Below are positions 5,462-7,253 of a DNA stretch of 7,253 nucleotides, in pieces. The notes under the pieces were generated by a model that did not search any database, was not told the origin of the DNA, and saw only the letters and a list, made by a program, of their open reading frames with translations. The number at the start of each line of letters is the position of its first letter. The stretch's first letter is position 1. Source of the DNA: Candidatus Paenalcaligenes intestinipullorum (GTDB lineage: Bacteria > Pseudomonadota > Gammaproteobacteria > Burkholderiales > Burkholderiaceae_B). Position numbers and translations under genes: made by a program. The DNA lies in contig DWUQ01000081.1 of assembly GCA_019120675.1 (NCBI GenBank), positions 1-7,253 of the forward strand, in the 5' to 3' direction.

Positions 5462-5560
5462 TTTCTAGGCTGACAACTCACTCAGGTAGGCAGCGTTGGC
5501 TTTCTAGGCTAACAACTCAAATAGACAACGTCCATTTTTTATACTAACAACTCAGGTAGG
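5462..5560. repeat. three degenerate direct repeats (core CTRACAACTCA)
   Basis: The 11-base core CTRACAACTCA occurs at 5470-5480 (R=G), 5509-5519 (R=A) and 5544-5554 (R=A), with periods of 39 and 35 bases. Copies 1 and 2 share a longer left part (TTTCTAGGCT). Copies 1 and 3 share the right part CTCAGGTAGG. The array fills the spacer between the + strand gene ending at 5451 and the esterase stop at 5608. It has no CRISPR geometry and no coding frame. Function is unknown. Confidence 0.75.
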
Positions 5561-5607
5561 TAATAAAAGAGCCTATTCATTCATTGGCTTTAGTGCAAAA
5601 ATTGATT

Positions 5608-6570
5608 TTAATTTTTTAAGCCTTGCGCCAATCTGAGCGCAGACGGTATGGAAGCCGGTCGAACACTGCCATGATGCAGCTCGAAATAATCATGATAACG
5701 CACAGAGAGCTCAGGTAAGGCACTTAGACGCTCCGCCAAACGACGCGTTGCATCATCGCCTAAATCATCACTGCTACGTCGTGAGGAACTATGCATAACC
5801 AGCAACTCCCCTGTAGGACGTTGGCTGCGCTGACGATAGGCTGCTTCATCTTGGAGTAAGGCCCCATCCTGCCACCATAAGGACGGGTCGGCCGCAACGT
5901 ACCGTTGGTAGCTTTGTGGATGGTTGAATAGGGTATACAGCGCAAACAAGCCCCCAAAAGAATGGCCCCATAAGGTTTGCTGCTGAGGATCAATCAAGGT
6001 GCGTTGTGCGACATAAGGTTTAACCGCCACCTCTAAAAAATGCCAAAAATTGTTGGCTCCCCCATAGCGTTGCTGATCTTCTGGGCTCGCAGTATTGGCC
6101 ACTGGAGGGGTGTAGTCTTTGGCACGATCTTGTTGTCGCTTTTCGGGATCGTGCGCGACAGTCACAATAACAGGAAGCGGTGCACCTGGATGCAAGCCTT
6201 GCAAGGTAGTTTCATCTAACGCACGCAACGCCGCTGTGCCATCCAGCATATAGATGACAGGCTTTGCAGATCTATTGTCAGGCTGAATAAATGACGCAAC
6301 TAAAGGGTGCCCAATAGTAACGCGATAATGATGGCTGCCATCTAGAGCCGTCATCTCGACACTTTCAAAGCGATAGTATCGTGAAAGCTTCTCAAACGAA
6401 TGCGCAGCTGTGTGCACCGTAGGCGACGTGTCCTCTTCTACGGCTACTAGTGGTTTGCCATGCGTAGCCGCGTGCACAGTAAACGACGGCAGTGACAAAC
6501 AAGCGGTCACTATAGAGAGGCTTAACCTCCAGACCGTATGATTTCGAAGTTTCCCTTGCACCGCACTCAT
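5608..6570 (-). CDS. exported alpha/beta-hydrolase of the esterase D / IroE-Fes type (PF00756)
   Basis: A 320-residue serine hydrolase, probably periplasmic. The signal peptide has a basic n-region (KLRNHTVWR), a hydrophobic core (LSLSIVTACLSLPSF, 16-30) and a likely cut after V-H-A34. The mature part shows YMLDG (107-111), the nucleophile elbow GHSFGGLFALYTLFNHP with Ser204, D228-P-S-LWW (the strand-helix turn after the elbow), and HHGSVRPAS with the likely catalytic His300. These are the marks of the family holding the siderophore esterases IroE and Fes, which hydrolyse trilactone siderophores to release iron, so a siderophore substrate is plausible. It is not proven, as no siderophore receptor or synthesis gene is in view. 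The family also includes other acyl-ester hydrolases. ATG 6570 is chosen because it gives the proper signal peptide, though the Shine-Dalgarno sequence is poor. No Fur box was recognised upstream. Confidence 0.83.
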   Translation of the reverse strand: MSAVQGKLRNHTVWRLSLSIVTACLSLPSFTVHAATHGKPLVAVEEDTSPTVHTAAHSFEKLSRYYRFESVEMTALDGSHHYRVTIGHPLVASFIQPDNRSAKPVIYMLDGTAALRALDETTLQGLHPGAPLPVIVTVAHDPEKRQQDRAKDYTPPVANTASPEDQQRYGGANNFWHFLEVAVKPYVAQRTLIDPQQQTLWGHSFGGLFALYTLFNHPQSYQRYVAADPSLWWQDGALLQDEAAYRQRSQRPTGELLVMHSSSRRSSDDLGDDATRRLAERLSALPELSVRYHDYFELHHGSVRPASIPSALRLAQGLKN

Positions 6571-6620
6571 CTTGTATCACATCTAAATAGAAATTAGAGG
6601 CATTAGCATACCGCACTCAT
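6560..6620. repeat. 11-bp direct repeat at the esterase start
   Basis: ACCGCACTCAT occurs at 6560-6570, covering the esterase start codon, and again at 6610-6620, exactly 50 bases apart. On the minus strand both read ATGAGTGCGGT (Met-Ser-Ala-Val). The outer copy opens a five-codon frame (MSAVC) ending in TAA. This could be a chance repeat, a small leader peptide, or a trace of a local duplication. Confidence 0.55.
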
Positions 6621-6709
6621 GTGCAAAAGACGATGTTACTATGCGTATCTGAAGCTTAAATTTTAGGTTACGAGCAAGATCTGGCAATTTCATGACATCA
6701 AGTCAGAAC

Positions 6710-6721
6710 CTTAAGCTTAAG
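6710..6721. repeat. 12-bp palindrome at the truncation point of the transporter remnant
   Basis: CTTAAGCTTAAG is a perfect palindrome with partial extension outward (AAC and TTT). It lies at the point where homology to the BASS transporter begins. A related AAGCTTAAA occurs at 6652-6660. It may be a regulatory site of the esterase or a junction sequence. Confidence 0.4.
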
Positions 6722-6722
6722 T

Positions 6723-7253
6723 TTGACCATTTCCAAAGAAGACTTTGCGGAAGTGTTTAAGCGTCCCGGTACCGTGTTGCTCGGTGTGGCGGCGCAATTT
6801 GTGATTATGCCGTGCTTGGCGTGGCTGTTGGCGACACTCTTAAAGCTGCCGGCTGAAGTAGCCGTAGGCGTAATTTTAGTGGGCTGCTGCCCAGGCGGTA
6901 CTGCCTCAAATGTGATGACCTACTTAGCACGGGGTGATACCGCGTTATCCGTTGCCATTACTTCGGTGACGACACTCTTAGCACCGTTGGTTACCCCTGC
7001 TCTAATTTATGTGTTTGCGAGCCAATGGATTGATATCGATGCAGCCGCGATGTTCTGGTCCATCGTGAAAATTGTGATTATCCCGATTGGTTTAGGCTTT
7101 GTGGTGCAGAGCTTATTGGGCGAGCGGGTCAAAGCAGGTGTGCAGGTCTTACCCTTGGTGTCGGTCGTTGCGATTGTGGCCATTGTGGCAGCGGTCGTAG
7201 CCCTCAATCAAAAAAATATTGCTACATCGGGTCTACAGATTTTCTTGGTCGTG
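6723..7253 (+). pseudogene. 5'-truncated BASS-family (bile acid:sodium symporter-like) transporter, running off the window
   Basis: The frame reads LTISKEDFAEVFKRPGTVLL and then the family hallmark VGVILVGCCPGGTASNV (6861-6911) followed by MTYLARGDTALSVAITSVTTLLAP, with further hydrophobic segments to the right edge. Family members (BASS, PF01758) are inner-membrane sodium-coupled carriers of organic anions, normally about 310-330 residues. LT.. in the opening stretch corresponds to the GMGLTL motif that normally follows about 60-75 residues and two membrane segments. Here those are absent: a TGA at 6693-6695 closes the frame, there is no ATG before M35 of this stretch, and the preceding DNA in all frames is not hydrophobic-coding. 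It is therefore likely a decayed or recombined gene. Translation from TTG 6723 cannot be fully excluded. The 3' end is outside the window. Confidence 0.8.

Noticed and set aside
5462..5560. possible CRISPR array
   Set aside because: Only three degenerate copies with 11-base cores, unequal flanks and no cas genes. Repeat and spacer lengths are wrong.
5569..5592. possible terminator of the esterase
   Set aside because: AAAGCC/GGCTCTTT on the minus strand makes only a four-bp core with a mismatch and a twelve-base loop, so it is too weak to call.
5597..5616. AT-only inverted repeat AAAATT/AATTTT near the esterase stop
   Set aside because: The stem has no G-C pairs and is expected by chance in AT-rich DNA.
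6571..6720. search for a Fur box upstream of the siderophore-esterase-like gene
   Set aside because: No sequence close to the GATAATGATAATCATTATC pattern was seen. AT-rich stretches such as CTAATTTCTATTT do not reach a usable match.

Overview
The window reads as chromosomal DNA of a free-living Gram-negative bacterium, most likely a beta- or gammaproteobacterium of about 50% GC. The reasons are a tandem glycine riboswitch of the proteobacterial pattern, a DadA-type flavoprotein, a Pseudomonas-like heme-ligand-lacking bacterioferritin, and a signal-peptide-bearing IroE/Fes-type esterase. Alcaligenaceae-like Burkholderiales would fit, but I cannot fix the genus from sequence alone.

Left part (1-2233, + strand): a two-aptamer glycine riboswitch (103-291) with an upstream leader that can pair with the inter-aptamer linker, a strong palindrome between the second aptamer and the ribosome binding site, then a DadA-family D-amino acid dehydrogenase (343-1653). 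An Ogt/MGMT-type DNA repair methyltransferase (1679-2233) follows 25 bp later. Next come about 370 bp without an intact gene. They hold the 3' tail of a ModD-like pyrophosphorylase gene that has lost its 5' part (2290-2448) and a convergent terminator hairpin (2553-2585).

Middle (2607-5451): on the minus strand a NptA-type Na+/phosphate cotransporter (start best placed at 4001) is translationally coupled to a small helical protein of unknown function (start best placed at 2837). A perfect TGTGA-N6-TCACA palindrome lies in the cotransporter leader. Upstream is a leftward ferritin gene whose real start is a GTG at 4713, with its own terminator at 4075-4108. It is divergent from a membrane-anchored protein I do not recognise (4849-5451).

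Right part (5452-7253): a short tract with three degenerate copies of a direct repeat, an exported alpha/beta-hydrolase related to siderophore esterases (minus strand, 5608-6570), and a BASS-family (bile acid:sodium symporter) transporter reading frame that runs off the right edge but has no start codon and lacks its first two or so membrane segments.

The window is mostly ordinary housekeeping and accessory metabolism: amino acid oxidation, alkylation repair, phosphate uptake, iron storage and perhaps siderophore iron release. Its unusual aspects are the glycine riboswitch placed in front of a DadA-like enzyme, two 5'-truncated genes that indicate past rearrangement, and an uncharacterised membrane protein sharing a 135-bp divergent control region with a ferritin. 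I found no defence system, CRISPR array, insertion sequence or phage gene, and I do not claim a new biological system.
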